From assembly GCA_037447655.1 (NCBI GenBank), contig JBBHKE010001278.1:1-64000 (forward strand): a stretch of 64,000 nucleotides of DNA, given 5' to 3'. Origin of the DNA: Zygnema cylindricum (Eukaryota > Streptophyta > Zygnematophyceae > Zygnematales > Zygnemataceae). How positions within the stretch are numbered: the stretch's first letter is position 1; every line of letters starts with the position of its first letter. Positions 35,591 through 53,637 of this stretch are shown one piece after another. Below the pieces are notes generated by a model. It searched no databases. It was not told the DNA's origin and saw only the letters and a program-made list of their open reading frames with translations. A program made the position numbers and the translations under genes.

Positions 35591-35738
35591 GCGGGTATAC
35601 TTTTGAATTATTTTTAAATTTACGAAAAACAAATAAGTATCGAATTTACAAAACAGTGTTCCATATTTGTCGCTATGGAACATAAATTTTCGACACCTTT
35701 CTTTTTGAATTATTATTAAGTAAACAGAAACCACAAAC

Positions 35739-43155
<7,417 letters not shown>

Positions 43156-44414
43156 TAGACCTGAAATGAAGGACAAGTAACTACTGAAAACAAGATGAAT
43201 TCTTGAATTGTGAGAATAATTAGGGAGGGAAAGGCGAAAAAGGAGAGCCTCTACACTGCTGAAGAATACATGCTCCTTTTCCCTCCCTTAGAAAAAATAT
43301 CTCCGAAGTTCTGGTTGCAATAATTATTCTCAGGGAAAAGATGTCAGCAGTGAAAGCTAGGGAGCCTGTCTTATTTTGGAAATTTGGAAAGGTTTGCATT
43401 TTGCAGCTATGTTTTAAAGTGCGGATATCTAGTACGAATGTCGCACGAAATCGGCAAACTGTGGGGAAGATTTAGTAATTTACTCAATAGTATAAATTTC
43501 GTGCGACTGGTTCCTTGCGGCCGCACGAGATTTTCGCACAAGTTCTGACATACGGTGTTCAAGACGTGACGTTCAGTTGCTGTTCCGATGACAGTACACA
43601 TTTCTGTACGAGCACTGATTCTGTTACACGGATAAGGGATGAAAATCCAGGGGTAGGTAACTTTTTACATGAATCTAGCAGATTTGCCACTATGGACCGA
43701 TGAAAGGTGAGATTCCCATAAAATCTTTTTCACGAGTCGAGACAGATAAAGGAGCGGTGTGTGCTCGCCACGTGCAAAATTAATCGAAGAACCAAGAAAA
43801 AGAAAGAGAGATAAAATCGTACGTCGAAAAAATTCAAATCTGAATTGTGTGCCACAGCGCTCCCTGGTATTGCGAATGCATTGAAGTAGACTCCTCTATT
43901 CATGTAGGCCAAGATTCACGTCACTTCGAAACGTGTGGCTCTCTTAGAAGCTGAAACTTGCGCCTGATGGAAGGAATATTCCATATCGGCGTGTGAGGGC
44001 GGTAGACGAAGTTGGATTTGACACGCGTGCAATTCTGGCCAGGTGGCATTACTACGACCCGGCACTGGACCTCATGAATCTGGAGAGGACCAACCATCGG
44101 AAAGCGAGGTCTACGCGTCTGACATGTTTCTATGCATTGAGAAAATCCAAGTTTCCAACGTTTGCTTCTGTCGCTTCTGAATTTTGGACTGCAGGGTACT
44201 GTACTGCACATTACAGTACAGTACTATTTGCTTGTCCTCCAGTTGGAGGAAACAGTACATTCAGAGCAGCCATCAATCATTTGCCTGCATATATCACACC
44301 GTCCGTAGCTACAAAGAGCTATTCACATTAATCGCTTCATTTGACTAGTTCCACTAAACTATGTGCCGCACGTGCCTCATTTTGGGCCACTATCCGACAC
44401 TGTTGTTACCACTA
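43156..44414. other. Upstream region of the phosphatase gene, then unassigned sequence
   Basis: Just upstream of the start codon the minus strand reads TTCATTTCAG|GTCTAATGG, which could be the acceptor of a 5' leader intron. A 12-bp inverted repeat TGAGAATAATTA pairs 43211-43222 with 43321-43332. A 112-codon frame at 43993-44331 has no recognisable domain. A GTACTGTACTG / ACAGTACAGTAC inverted pair lies at about 44199-44224. Confidence 0.4.
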
Positions 44415-44626
44415 CACCGCCAATCGTTATTAGCGTGTAAGTTTTTTTAGCGTATACGAATAATTAGCGTGGTTTACGCTAATTGGGAATTTGGAAATTT
44501 TCGAAGAAATCGTCTATTCTAATTAAGAATTAGGGTTTTATTTAAATAGTATGGATAATTCTATTTAAGAATAAAAAAAAAGCGGGACGGAATTAGCGTA
44601 CACAACGCTAATAACGATTGGCGGTG
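44415..44626. mobile_element. TA-flanked MITE (212 bp)
   Basis: TA|CACCGCCAATCGTTATTAGCG at the left, CGCTAATAACGATTGGCGGTG|TA at the right, a perfect 21-bp TIR. Interior close to 13599-13814 in inverse orientation (GGGACGGAATTAGCGTAC near the right end). Confidence 0.88.
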
Positions 44627-44639
44627 TACCGTCGGCATA

Positions 44640-45058
44640 CCGCCCACCTTAGGTTGACTTAATAACACTAATTCGGTCACACACGACTTTTTCTCGCCAA
44701 AGTTCACAAAATAGTGTTGGCCAATCTATTTTAATAGGAGGACTACACCGCCAATCGCTATTAGCGTTGTGTACGCTAATCCCGTCCCGCTTTTTCTTTT
44801 TTTTATTCTCAAATAAAGTTATCCACACTATTTAAAAAAAACTCTAATTCCTAATTAGAGTAATCGATTTCTTCGAAAATTTCCAAATTCCCAATTAGCG
44901 TAAACCACGCTAATTATTCGTATAAGCTAAAGAAACTTCTACGCTAATAGCGATTGGCAGTGTACTGTCTGCCACGTCTCCTCGCACCAACTTTTTTATA
45001 GTAATTCTAATTCACATTAACGCTAATAAATCGGTAACGCTAATAACGATGGTCGGTG
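44640..45058. mobile_element. Probable TA-element split by a second TA-element
   Basis: The left part starts CCGCCCACC after TA; the right part ends AACGATGGTCGGTG. Between them the element 44746-44962 separates GGAGGAC from CTGTCTGCCACGTCT, which are contiguous (as GGTGGACC...ATCTGCCACGTCT) in related copies at 12257 and 13827. The outer ends are degenerate. Confidence 0.5.
44746..44962. mobile_element. TA-flanked MITE (217 bp), nested
   Basis: TA|CACCGCCAATCGCTATTAGCG at the left, CGCTAATAGCGATTGGCAGTG|TA at the right. Nearly collinear with 13599-13814, including GTTGTGTACGCTAATCCCG. Confidence 0.88.
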
Positions 45059-45070
45059 TGCTGTGCTGTA

Positions 45071-45633
45071 CACCGCTAATCGTTATTAGCGTTGTGTACG
45101 CTAATTCCGTCCCGCTTTTGTTTTTATTTTATTCTCCATTAGCGTAGTTCATTCTATTTTTTTCTTTACTCTATTTAGGGTTAATTTTTTAGTACCGTAC
45201 AAAATAGAAGTACGCCATCAGTCAATTAGTTTGGTGTACGGGCAGTGTCAGACCGTACAAAATTGTGCCTATTTAAGTGAAAAAGTATAATTAATGAGTT
45301 TTAGTAGGCTCGGACGCATGAGAATGTGCGCTCTAAAATGGGGGTCTAATCGGGTTGTCAAATATCACGTTTGCACATATTCGTCCAGCAACCACGTTTC
45401 GACTGTGTGAGCGTACGATTTGTGTACGATTTGTCATATTTAGTACGAATACCTATATTAGTGTAAGCATGTTTGCGACCAACATTTATTTTTTTCAAAG
45501 ACCCAAATTAGAATTATTAAACAATTAGAATGTATGTTTTTTATTCAAAATTTTCAAATCTTTAATTAACGTAAACCACGGTATTTTTTCATGTACGCTA
45601 AAAAAGCTTCTAGGCTAATAACGATTGGCGGAG
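45071..45633. mobile_element. TA-flanked element, long form (563 bp)
   Basis: TA|CACCGCTAATCGTTATTAGCG at the left, GCTAATAACGATTGGCGGAG|TA at the right. Shares internal blocks with 12451-12988. Starts 12 bp after 44640-45058 across a CTGTGCTG spacer. No transposase. Confidence 0.85.
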
Positions 45634-45783
45634 TACTGTACTTACCTGTACTGTAGTTTTTTTTATGCTGGGTCAAAAAAACATTCACTCGCATTAGGGG
45701 AAGTTCCGGTTGTTCTTGAAACCTAGAGTTACTATTTGTCATATAAAGGATTTTTTTTGTACATAAATTCTCGACGTGCATTA

Positions 45784-46493
45784 GGGCGCATGTCCCCATG
45801 TAACCGATATTTTGAAACGTTATTTTGGAATTTAGCGTTGATTTTACGGTGTACTTTTCAAAGTGTGCCTATGTCAATCTTTACTTGCGCGTTCATTTTT
45901 TTGAATATGTGGCAGTTGTACACGTCGCCAATACTTGCGACACCTGTAGACGCCAACAAACTGCTGACATTTGTAGACGCCAACGATCTCGGAACAAACC
46001 GCGGACATTTGTATGCCGCAAAGAGCTCTTGACATACTGGGACAATTGTCGACTCCAACTGTCATTTGTTGACGCCCACACGTGAACGACATAAGCAATC
46101 GCCTACGTCTACAAAATTACATTTGTAGACGCCCACAAGTGGACAACATAAGCAAACGGACAATCATTTTTTTTTCGTGTATTCTCACAACTGCAAAAAA
46201 ACAAATGAAAACTTTTGACGCGTGCAACCCAGGCTTTCTATTCGTCAATAGGGTAGTATTTTGACTAAAAGCAGGTCGCGATTTGATTTCAGTGCAAGTG
46301 TGAAGATGAACTGGAAGTGGGTCGCGATGATAATACTGCCAAATCGCCGTAACTTTCAAGTTCTAAGATGACGCAAAATGTATTTGAGTTTTTGCCCATT
46401 TTTCGTAAGACGTAATATTTTCAAGTAAGAAGTCCCATTTTCTGTGTAAACCACGGAAAAAAAACCCTTACTTGAACACATGGGGACACGCCC
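45784..46493. mobile_element. Harbinger-like element (710 bp), TTA duplication
   Basis: TTA|GGGCGCATGTCCCCATGT at the left, ACATGGGGACACGCCC|TTA at the right (TTA at 45781-45783 and 46494-46496). Same family as 3725-4725 (both continue AACCG inside the left TIR). Contains a repeat of about 60 bp with GACGCCCACA, GACATAAGCAA (46070-46160). Confidence 0.8.
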
Positions 46494-46726
46494 TTAGGTG
46501 ATTTTAAATTTTGAACCGCAATTTAGCGGTCATAAACATTGCGACACTCGTGTACGCAACAGCTTTGCGACACGTATATTACTTAACATTGACGTGTAAC
46601 TGTTGTGGTTACACAAAGAAAGCGACATGATGTAAACGAAAGAAAAAGGAAATAAATCGCATGTGCCAATTCTGCAAGCACAATCGCAAACGCATACGTC
46701 AGCATGTGCAGAAGTGTACAAAATAC

Positions 46727-47197
46727 TAGTGTAGTGTATCGGCAAAAAAATTATCGTGATAACACCGATACCTATAGTTATCGGTTATCAACGGTCACAG
46801 GTCCTAATATATCGGTCCGAGACCAACAAATTCCTTATCGGCGATAACTTACAAAATATATAGTACGCATACAATAATACTTTATAACATACTGTATTAT
46901 ATTATTGACTTTATATAGTGTGGTATGACACGTGTAACAGTTTGTTCCGTACTCTGTGTAACGGAATAGTGGCGGTTAAGTATGACGGAATAAACCGTAC
47001 AGCTGTACGGTGCAAACCGTATAGATATCGCCGATAGTTATCCTTATCGGTGTAATCACCGATAAATAACCGATATTATCGGTTGTTTATAGGCGATAAT
47101 ACCGATGTCAATATATCGTACCAATAAATCGATTATGGGCAACCCGAAAAAAGGCCCATATTGGTTATCGACAAATCCTTGCCGATACACAACACTA
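46727..47197. mobile_element. hAT-like MITE with exact 8-bp duplication CAAAATAC
   Basis: TIRs TAGTGTAGTGTATCGGC and GCCGATACACAACACTA. CAAAATAC occurs at 46719-46726 and at 47198-47205. The 471-bp body is full of TATCGGTTATC / GATAACACCGATA self-complementary motifs, so a long imperfect foldback is likely. A second copy is at 60994-61688. Confidence 0.85.
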
Positions 47198-47205
47198 CAA
47201 AATAC

Positions 47206-47602
47206 GCACAAACTAGTACAAATTTGGTAACAATAACTTGTTGTTATACCACCACCGGTGCAGGTGGAGGAGCATCAATAGTAGTAGAAGTAGACATGAT
47301 ACACTCTTAGAAGCTATCAAGAATCCAATCAAACAACTATTTTAAACTGCTCACCAAATCTTATACAAGCATTCAAACCTCACAAAACTCTATCAGAATA
47401 TAGAGTAGCATAAACACTAACAATTCCCAAAGTTTCGGCACAATTCGCCAGACAACACTCAAGATATAATGCTCAGATGTTTCACAAAAATTGTCTGTAG
47501 TTTACTACTTGGAAGTCTGGATACATTTTGTGTTCTGAGTCCTCAGTCTTATACTTGTGTTGTACCAATGATACCACTGTACCTGAGAGATACGTCAAAC
47601 CG
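47206..47602. other. Unassigned left flank of element B
   Basis: No gene recognised in this flank. Confidence 0.35.
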
Positions 47603-47607
47603 CCAAG

Positions 47608-48617
47608 TGTTGAAAAAGGAGGTATTTTGAAGTCTTTCTTATGGACTTACAACAACCCTCATACTTGTCGTAATCACTGAGGACCTGTATAAAGCCATGG
47701 CTGATCGTAATCACTGAGGACCTGTATAAAGCCATGGTTGCCTGCTGCAGCTAGAGGAGACAGGCAGATCATTCAGGGCAGTTTTTCTTTGCAAAATATA
47801 TTACTGCACCTTGTGAGAATTGACCCAGTGACCTCTGGATGATCACCGTACGGACCACCCGTACGCCTTATCCAGTAAGCCTTGAAGATTCGATACATGT
47901 ATATGGCGCGATAAAAATTTAAAGCTGTACAGCGCCGGATATTTCATTTAACAAGTTACGGAACGATTTATGCATGGAAACATACCGCGTCGCACGAAAT
48001 CGGGACCGCACGGAAATTACGAATTAACATTTAAATTCGACGGACGAAATTAAAATGTCTAGATCTGATCGAACGACTCACAGTGGGGGTCGGAATACCG
48101 GAATACACACTTGGCGGTTTGCGGAGCAGATATCGGCGGATGATACGTGGCAACATATGGTTGGACAACGGACATCACGGGAGGAGCAACTACGGCTCCG
48201 AAAGTGACACGCGTCAAAGGACGAACCATGCCGTACTATGGCCATACAAGAAGTACAGCGGTACTTGTACCTTCTTGTACTTTACAGTCATATGATTGGT
48301 CTTGTACCTTAGAGATAGGTTTAGAGAGGTAGCTTAGGAATTAGAATATTTTCGGTTTTTCAGCCTCTCTCCCAGAGAGCACCTGCATTAATGGACCAAC
48401 TTTGGTCAGCCATAACTTAATGCTCAGGTGAGCAAATTCAGTGAATCTTTTTGCCGCGAACTCAGGGGAGTCCACGCTACACAAGGGCGTAGTCGGTCAG
48501 AGTTTTTGCGTCCCAGAGTGGCACTTATTCACTGTCAAATTCAAAAGTGCATATATTATCTTAGAGGCTTCACATAAGCTGGACATTCTGTGTACCAATG
48601 GAGGTCACAGAATTACA
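47608..48617 (+). repeat. 5' LTR of element B (1010 bp)
   Basis: Begins TGTTGAAAAAGGAGG, ends ACAGAATTACA. It is 38 bp longer than the 3' LTR because GTAATCACTGAGGACCTG with its continuation to CCATGG is tandemly duplicated (about 47669-47740). Confidence 0.92.
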
Positions 48618-48621
48618 GGTT

Positions 48622-51600
48622 ATGGGCCCACCCTCTAGGGTGCCCATTTTCAATGGAACAGGGTTCATTTATAGGGAAACTATGATGAGGGGTGCATTGT
48701 TTTTAAAAAAGGCTTTGGGGCATTGTGAGTGGTCGTGTGCGTCGGCCATCCGCAAAATTGGGAGTTCCACCAGGGTTTGGAGGATCTCGGTTCACAGGAG
48801 GATCTACGGGGGCAGAGGTTGTAGAGGATGTTGGAGAAAGCATCGTGTCGGACATAGGGAAGGAGAAAGGGAAGGACAAACTCACACCGATGCCTACTGG
48901 ATCAGTTTTGGCAGCAGATGTTCAGTAAACCGAGGCTAATGATAGTGAAATCTGGGATTTCAACAATACCGTGGCGACTCATTTTATTCTCGGGCGTCTC
49001 ACCCAGGTAGTGGCTACACCTCATCTTCATGTTGACAAGGCAAACAACTTGTGGGAGGCTCTTGTCAACATTTACAAGAGTGGTACAATTCAGCAGCAGA
49101 AGTTGGCAGATCAGAAGGTAGAAGCATATGTATACAAAGGGGGAAAGATGTTAGATTTTTGTAATGACTAGGCTGGGTTATTTATGGAGTTGGAGAGTGC
49201 AGGGAAAAGGGAGACCGAGAAGGAGAAGGTGAATACTTTGTTGATGAAACTCCCAGATGATTATGAAAACATTGTTAACAGGGTTCAGGATTTGCCAGAT
49301 CATCGATGGATATCGAACTCGGTTGTGGGAATGTTTTTGGTTCGGGAAAGCACAACTGAGATTCGGAGAGGAGGAAAGAGTGTTTAGGCATTGGCTGCTG
49401 GCACTAACTGGGGGGGTAAGGATTCCAAGCAACCTTATGGAAACTTTGGTGGAGGAGGAAGAGGAAACCATGACGGGTTTCGATCTAGGACTCCGAAGGG
49501 GCTTTGACATTTTGTAAGAAGCCGGGACACTACATGGCGGAGTGCACTAAGTTGACGGAGCTGAGATTGAAAGAGAATCGATTGGAAAACCCGCCGGAAA
49601 TAAAAAGAAGGCGTTCGTTGCAACACAAGTCGTGGGAGAGGATACCGATGATGACAATGGAGAACTTCTCCTCGACGAGGAGTTGGAGGTGAAAGGTGGG
49701 CCGGAGATTCCAAGGAGGCAAAAGTGTGCTTTCGGTGGAGTGAAAGAAGCTCCTGAAGAAGGATGGATCATTGATTCAGGAGCCTCTATGCATTTGTGTA
49801 GAGAAAAACCATTGTTTACCAAAATGAGAAAGATCCCTACTGTAGAGATATAGTATGGGGATGGGAGAATAGTGACCACTAATTCAGTGGGATTAGTAGA
49901 TCTGAGGGTCCTAGTTGATGGAAAGACATATATAGTCACTTTCTCTGATGTTCTTTTTATTCCGGAGCTGAACAAAAATCTTATCTCTACGTCGGTCTTA
50001 GATGATAAAGGTTTTGAGACTAGTACTAAGAAAGGAGTTTTCGTTGCTAGCTATGAGAATGAAGTGTACTTCACAGCTGAAAAGGGTAGCCAAGGAATGT
50101 TTAGGCTGAATTTGAGTAATGGAAAGACGGGAGTTTACTATGCTGGTGTAAGTGATTTGATGATGTGGCATAAAAGATTGGGACATGTGCATCTAGACAG
50201 ATTGAAGGAAATGAAGAAAACGAGTGTAGTTGAGGGCATACATTTTGGAGATAATGAGACTTTGGATGATTGTAGTGGGTGTGCTCAAGGAAAGGCCCAC
50301 AGATTGCCTTTTCCAAAAGCCGCAACATATAAGGGTGAAAAGGTTTTAGATTTGGTTCACACTAACATATGGGGACCGGCCAAAGTGCCATCAATTGGAG
50401 GGAAAAGATTTATGCTTACTATCACTGATGATTGGTCTAGATACTCTCGAGTATATTTTTTGAAAAACAAATATGAGGCTTCAACTTATTTTAAGGAATA
50501 TAAATCATGGAGTGAAAAGCTTCATGAGACACCTATAAAGAAAATAACAAGTGATAATGGGGGGGAATTCACTTCTAATGAGTTTGAGGATTACTTGAAA
50601 GAGGAAGGGGTTCAACACCAAAAGACAGTCCCAAACAACCCGGAACAAAATGGTGTAGCCGAGAGACTAAATCGGACATTAAGTGATAGTGCCCGTAGCA
50701 TGTTGACGGATAAAAAGATAAGGAAAAGTTTTTGGGCAGAAGCTATAATTGTGCTAACTATCTCAAAAATAGAGTCCTTACCTCAGCTGTAAAAGGTCAA
50801 ACACCTTATGAAAGATGGACCGGGAGAAAACCTAACATATCACACTTAAAGGTGTTTGGAAGTCAAGTGTTTTGTTTAAACACAAAAAAAATCTGATTGG
50901 AAGTTAGACGCTAGAGGAAAGCCGGGATACTTACTTGGGTATGATGAGAACGTAAAAGGGTATAGAGTTTATGATCTCGGAAAAAGAAGACATAATTCTA
51001 GGGAAACACTTGGTAGTTATGGACGAAGGAAAATCCATAGATTCCTTTAAGTACACTAAACCGGTCAGAATTAGATTTGAATCCGAAAGTGAATTAGATT
51101 CAGATTCTACTAACCGAACTCCGGTTCAGCCTGACTTTGCAGAGGAAGAGGAAAAACTGACCGATAGTGATCCGCTTTTGGAGTCACACCTTCCAATTCA
51201 AACCGAGGAAGAAAACGAGGAAATACGGGAAATGGACGATGAACAACAGGAGAAGGACTCCACGGATAAGGGAGAAGGTGAAGTTGTTCGGAGGAACCCG
51301 AGATTACCCTCGATTCCCGCGTCAGAATTTGAAGGAGGAAGAAGAAGCAGCAAAAGACTTCAAGAGAGACAAGTGAACAACAAGGTAACTAAGCTATCAC
51401 ATTTGAGAGAACCCCAGACTTACTCAGAATCAGTTAATAGTCCGGAAGGTGGTAGATGGGTGACAGCTATTAATGATGAGATGGCTTCTATCATGGAAGC
51501 AAACACTTGGGAGTTGGTGGATTGTCTCCGGATAGAAAACCAATAGGGTGTAAGTGGGTGTTTAAGTTGAAGCTCAATCCAGATAACACTATCGAGCGAT

Positions 51601-52512
51601 ACAAAGCCAGATTAGGGGCAAAGGGATTCACATAGAAGGAGGGAATCGATTATGAGGAGACTTTTGCTTCAGTTGTTAGATTCCCCTCCGTCCGGATCCT
51701 ACTTAGTCTCGTGGCAACGGAAGACATGGAAGTGCACCAGATGGATATCAAAACCGCTTTCTTACATGGAGATTTGGAAGAAGAGATCTTCATGCGACAA
51801 CCGGAAGGGTTTGTGGAGAAAGGAGAAGAAAGCAAGGTGTGCAGATTGATAAAGTCCCTCTATGGACTAAAGCAAGCTCCACGCCAATGGAACAAAAAGT
51901 TGGACGAGTTTTTGACAAGTTTGGGATATATTCGAATTAGTTCGGATCATTCCATCTACTTATTTGAGGATGAGGAAGGTATAATTTTCATTGCCATTAT
52001 GTTGATGATTTGCTTGTTTTGAGTAAATCAATGGTGAAAATTAATAGATTGAAAAAGGATCTAAAAAGTAGATTTGAAATGAAAGATTTGGGGGAGGCAA
52101 AGTACATATTGGGAATACAAATGGAGAGGGATAGAGAAAAGAAGATAATTAGACTAACCCAAAAAGAAGCAATTGGGAAAATGCTTGAAATTTTTCAAAT
52201 GGATAAAGCAAATAGTTGTACGACACCAATGGACTTGAAGAAGGGAAGTGAGGGGAGCTCAGAAGAGGGAATCCTGATCTTAGATAATGATTTGGGACCT
52301 GAGGAAATTAAGTTCATGCAAACTATTCCGTACAGACAGGTTGTCGGTAGTTTGATATATTTTATGAATTGCACTCGTCCTGATATAGCAGCAGCTGTGA
52401 GAGTATTAAGTAGGAGTCTGAATGATCATAGGAAGAAAGACTGGGAAACGGCCAAAAGGGTCATGCCGTATTTGGTAGGAACAAGAGATTTGTGGTTGCA
52501 TCTGGGTGGGGA
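48622..52512 (+). pseudogene. Copia gag-pol of element B, first part
   Basis: The gag ATG (MGPPSRVPIFNGTGF) is 4 nt after the LTR; a frameshift follows near residue 25. Later gag reads LPDDYENIVNRVQDLPDH, a TAG after GGKSV (about 49384), and the zinc knuckle (FCKKPGHYMAEC, about 49507-49542; an upstream frameshift removes the first Cys). Protease IIDSGASMHLC (about 49770), a TAG at about 49852, integrase zinc region HKRLGHVH / CSGCAQGKA, VHTNIWGP (Asn at the expected catalytic Asp), TDDWSR, TSDNGGEF and QNGVAER. RT has HQMDIKTAFLHGDLEEE; a 1-bp loss breaks the frame exactly at YVDD (about 51996). RNase H is cut at 52512 by element C. Confidence 0.9.
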
Positions 52513-53624
52513 TGAAATTCTGTGACCTCCATTGGTCCACAAAATGTCCAGCTTATATGAAGCCTCTAGGATAATATTTGCAGTTTTGACTTTGGCAATG
52601 AATAAGTGCCACCCTGGCACGCAAAAACACTAACCAACTACACCCCTGTGTAGCGTAGACTCCCCTGAGTCCGTAGCAAAAAGATTCACTGAATTTGCTC
52701 ACCCGAGCATTAAGTTATGGCTGTTCAAAGACAACATATTTATACAGATGGCCTCTGGGAGAGAGGACTTTCAAAATTTTGTCTAAGTCTTGAAAACCTC
52801 ACTAATAGCTACCCTATGCCAATCAAAATAAAGTACTCTAATTGTTGTACATACATAGTACACTAGCCGCCGTACTTTATGTACGGATATATTCGACACC
52901 ATTCACGTTATGCCACGTGGCTAATAGGTCAACATCATTCTGTCCCTTTTCTCTTCCGGCATCCTATAGGATGATGCCACATGTCATTTCCTCCCATTTC
53001 GTCGAACTGCTCCCAGATAATTGTTACGGCGTTTCAGCACTCACGCGTGCCGTCCGTTCTTTTTCGTCGATCAATTTCACGCGTTCGATCTGACGACGCG
53101 CCGAATAAATGTTGACCGTTGAAAATCACCGGTCAATATTCCGTATTGACCGTTGAATTTCGACGGTCAACATTCCGTGTTGACCGTTTGAAATTCCTTC
53201 TTCTTTTGCGAGCCGTCGATCGTGACATTTAATTTTGTCCGTCGAAATCAAATATTTGTTGCATTTATTTCGTGCGGTACTGCATTTCGTGCGGTACCAC
53301 ACGTTTCATGTTTCGTTTCGTTACGTAAGTCGTTACAAGGAATATGTCTTTGTGTTGTGTTTAAATACTTACGAAATACATTGCGTATAACATTTCATCA
53401 ATACAAAACGGATAAGGCGTGAAACAATTTGTACGGTTTTCCTCCAGAGGTTACAGGATCAAATCCTGTTTGGGTAGCGTAGCTTTTGCATGAGCCTTGT
53501 CTTCTGCCGATCGTCTCATGTGCCTGAGGCAGCCTAAGGTTGCCCGTCAATTCTCATTGACTACGACAAGAGAGAGCTGCAGGATCCTTTAAAAAGATAG
53601 AATATAAAATATCACTTTTCAACA
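52513..53624 (-). repeat. 3' LTR of element C
   Basis: In LTR sense TGTTGAAAAGTGATATTTT...GAATTTCA. Carries two adjacent palindromes (GGACTCAGGGGAGTC-type and CTACACAGGGGTGTAG) at about 52639-52672, and on the antisense (plus) strand the tRNA-like stem ACAGG-ATCAAAT-CCTGT at 53453-53469. Confidence 0.93.
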
Positions 53625-53637
53625 CTCCCCTTATTTT

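Noticed and set aside
43993-44331. 112-codon open frame
   Set aside because: No domain recognised, composition like surrounding DNA, ends within GTAC-rich sequence; not enough for a gene call.
44640-45058. Independent gene or ncRNA between MITEs
   Set aside because: The two halves join into a known TA-element layout once the inner insertion is removed.
53401-53480. A genuine tRNA gene in the LTR
   Set aside because: T-arm-like stem is good, but acceptor stem pairing and a standard 7-nt anticodon loop are missing; treated as tRNA-like only.
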